DNA from: Candidatus Cloacimonadota bacterium
GTDB taxonomy: Bacteria > Cloacimonadota > Cloacimonadia > Cloacimonadales > TCS61
DNA length: 7,403 nucleotides
Reading direction: 5' to 3'
Assembly: GCA_003647825.1 (NCBI GenBank)
Contig: QMNP01000068.1
Span: 1-7,403, forward strand
Below the pieces are notes generated by a model. It worked only from the letters and a program-made list of their open reading frames with translations, ran no database searches and was not told the DNA's origin. The first letter of the stretch is position 1, and the number at the start of each line of letters is the position of its first letter. The position numbers and the translations under genes are program-made. Positions 6,864-7,403 of the stretch are shown here, piece after piece.

Positions 6864-7403
6864 ATGGAAATGAAAGCCTTTTTGGATCGTGTAGCTGCAA
6901 AAAATCCAGCTCAACCTGAATTCTTACAAGCAGTACATGAAGTTGTAGAATCGGTATGGGATATTTATCAATCTAATCCCAGATTCAAAGATGCAAAAAT
7001 TCTGGAAAGGATTGTTGAACCTGAAAGAACAATCATGTTCAGAGTTCCCTGGACCAACGATAAAGGTGAAGTTGAAGTTAATCGTGGTTACAGAATTGAA
7101 TTTAACAGTGCATTAGGACCTTACAAGGGTGGTTTACGCTTTCACCCAAGTGTTACTCTCAGTATTCTCAAATTTCTTGGATTTGAGCAGATTTTCAAAA
7201 ACAGTCTTACAACTCTTCCAATGGGTGGTGGTAAAGGTGGATCAGATTTTGATCCTAAAGGAAAATCTGATAACGAAATCATGCGTTTCTGCCAGAGTTT
7301 TATGAGCGAATTATTCCGTCATATAGGGGCAAATACAGATGTTCCAGCTGGTGACATTGGAGTAGGTGGACGCGAAATTGGCTATCTTTTTGGAATGTAC
7401 AAG
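6864..7403 (+). CDS. gdhA: Glutamate dehydrogenase, E. coli GdhA type (copy 2), 3'-truncated by window edge
   Basis: The frame stays open for 180 codons to the right edge, so the protein is incomplete here and about 270 residues, including the nucleotide-binding domain, lie outside. The visible part is the substrate-binding domain: VEPERTIMFRVPW, GPYKGGLRFHP (Lys88), FKNSLTT (Lys112), GGGKGGSDFDP (catalytic Lys124 and the usual Asp128), and PAGDIGVGGREIG (Asp164). A hand count against copy 1 gives 145 identical of 180, about 81%, with most changes conservative and concentrated in the first 85 residues. Arg codons are mixed (4 CGT, 2 CGC, 4 AGA, 1 AGG), in contrast to the CGT-rich copy 1. It is preceded by its own promoter-like box, and a terminator stands between the copies, so it is likely transcribed independently. 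Cofactor choice cannot be read from this fragment. It could be an NAD- or NADP-type isoenzyme used in different nitrogen or fermentation states. Confidence 0.95.
   Translation, partial: MEMKAFLDRVAAKNPAQPEFLQAVHEVVESVWDIYQSNPRFKDAKILERIVEPERTIMFRVPWTNDKGEVEVNRGYRIEFNSALGPYKGGLRFHPSVTLSILKFLGFEQIFKNSLTTLPMGGGKGGSDFDPKGKSDNEIMRFCQSFMSELFRHIGANTDVPAGDIGVGGREIGYLFGMYK

Noticed and set aside
1..7403. CRISPR array, tRNA, rRNA, insertion sequence or phage element
   Set aside because: No regularly spaced repeats, cloverleaf, transposase or terminal repeats were seen. The window is almost fully occupied by four metabolic-type genes.

Overview
The window is an AT-rich bacterial segment, read entirely on the + strand, holding four genes that form two head-to-tail paralogous pairs. 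The gene families (a roughly 990-residue protein with receiver-like domains and a PEP-synthase-type ATP-binding domain, and an E. coli GdhA-type hexameric glutamate dehydrogenase), the low GC and the T-rich promoter-like elements are compatible with an anaerobic, amino-acid-using member of the FCB group such as Cloacimonadota or a relative. This placement is a guess from family recall; no rRNA or marker gene is present.

Layout. Positions 1-2217 are the 3' three quarters of a first PEP/pyruvate-binding-domain protein, cut by the left edge. After 20 bases, 2238-5213 encodes a complete paralogue of 991 residues, probably in the same operon. A short, very AT-rich gap (5214-5307) carries a TTGACA box and a ribosome binding site for a complete NADP-type glutamate dehydrogenase (best start 5308, end 6660). 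A strong intrinsic terminator (6706-6741) closes that gene. A second TTGACA box and a good Shine-Dalgarno precede a second glutamate dehydrogenase (6864 to the right edge, first 180 residues), about 81% identical to the first over the shared stretch.

How the genes may work together. The dehydrogenases interconvert 2-oxoglutarate plus ammonia and glutamate, joining nitrogen assimilation or amino-acid fermentation to central carbon. The two large proteins keep the ATP-binding half of PEP synthase/pyruvate phosphate dikinase but lack the PEP-binding TIM barrel and the standard TSHAA phosphohistidine motif. At the front they carry two receiver-like domains. They therefore look like regulatory or phosphotransfer proteins rather than true PEP synthases. 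Any functional link to the dehydrogenases is inferred only from adjacency; the dehydrogenases appear to have their own promoters.

Most interesting points: a C-terminal domain that may be a cryptic swivelling phosphohistidine domain; loss of the expected phosphoacceptor aspartate in the second receiver-like domain of the complete copy; double tandem duplication; and an Asp-to-Asn change next to the catalytic lysine of the first dehydrogenase only.
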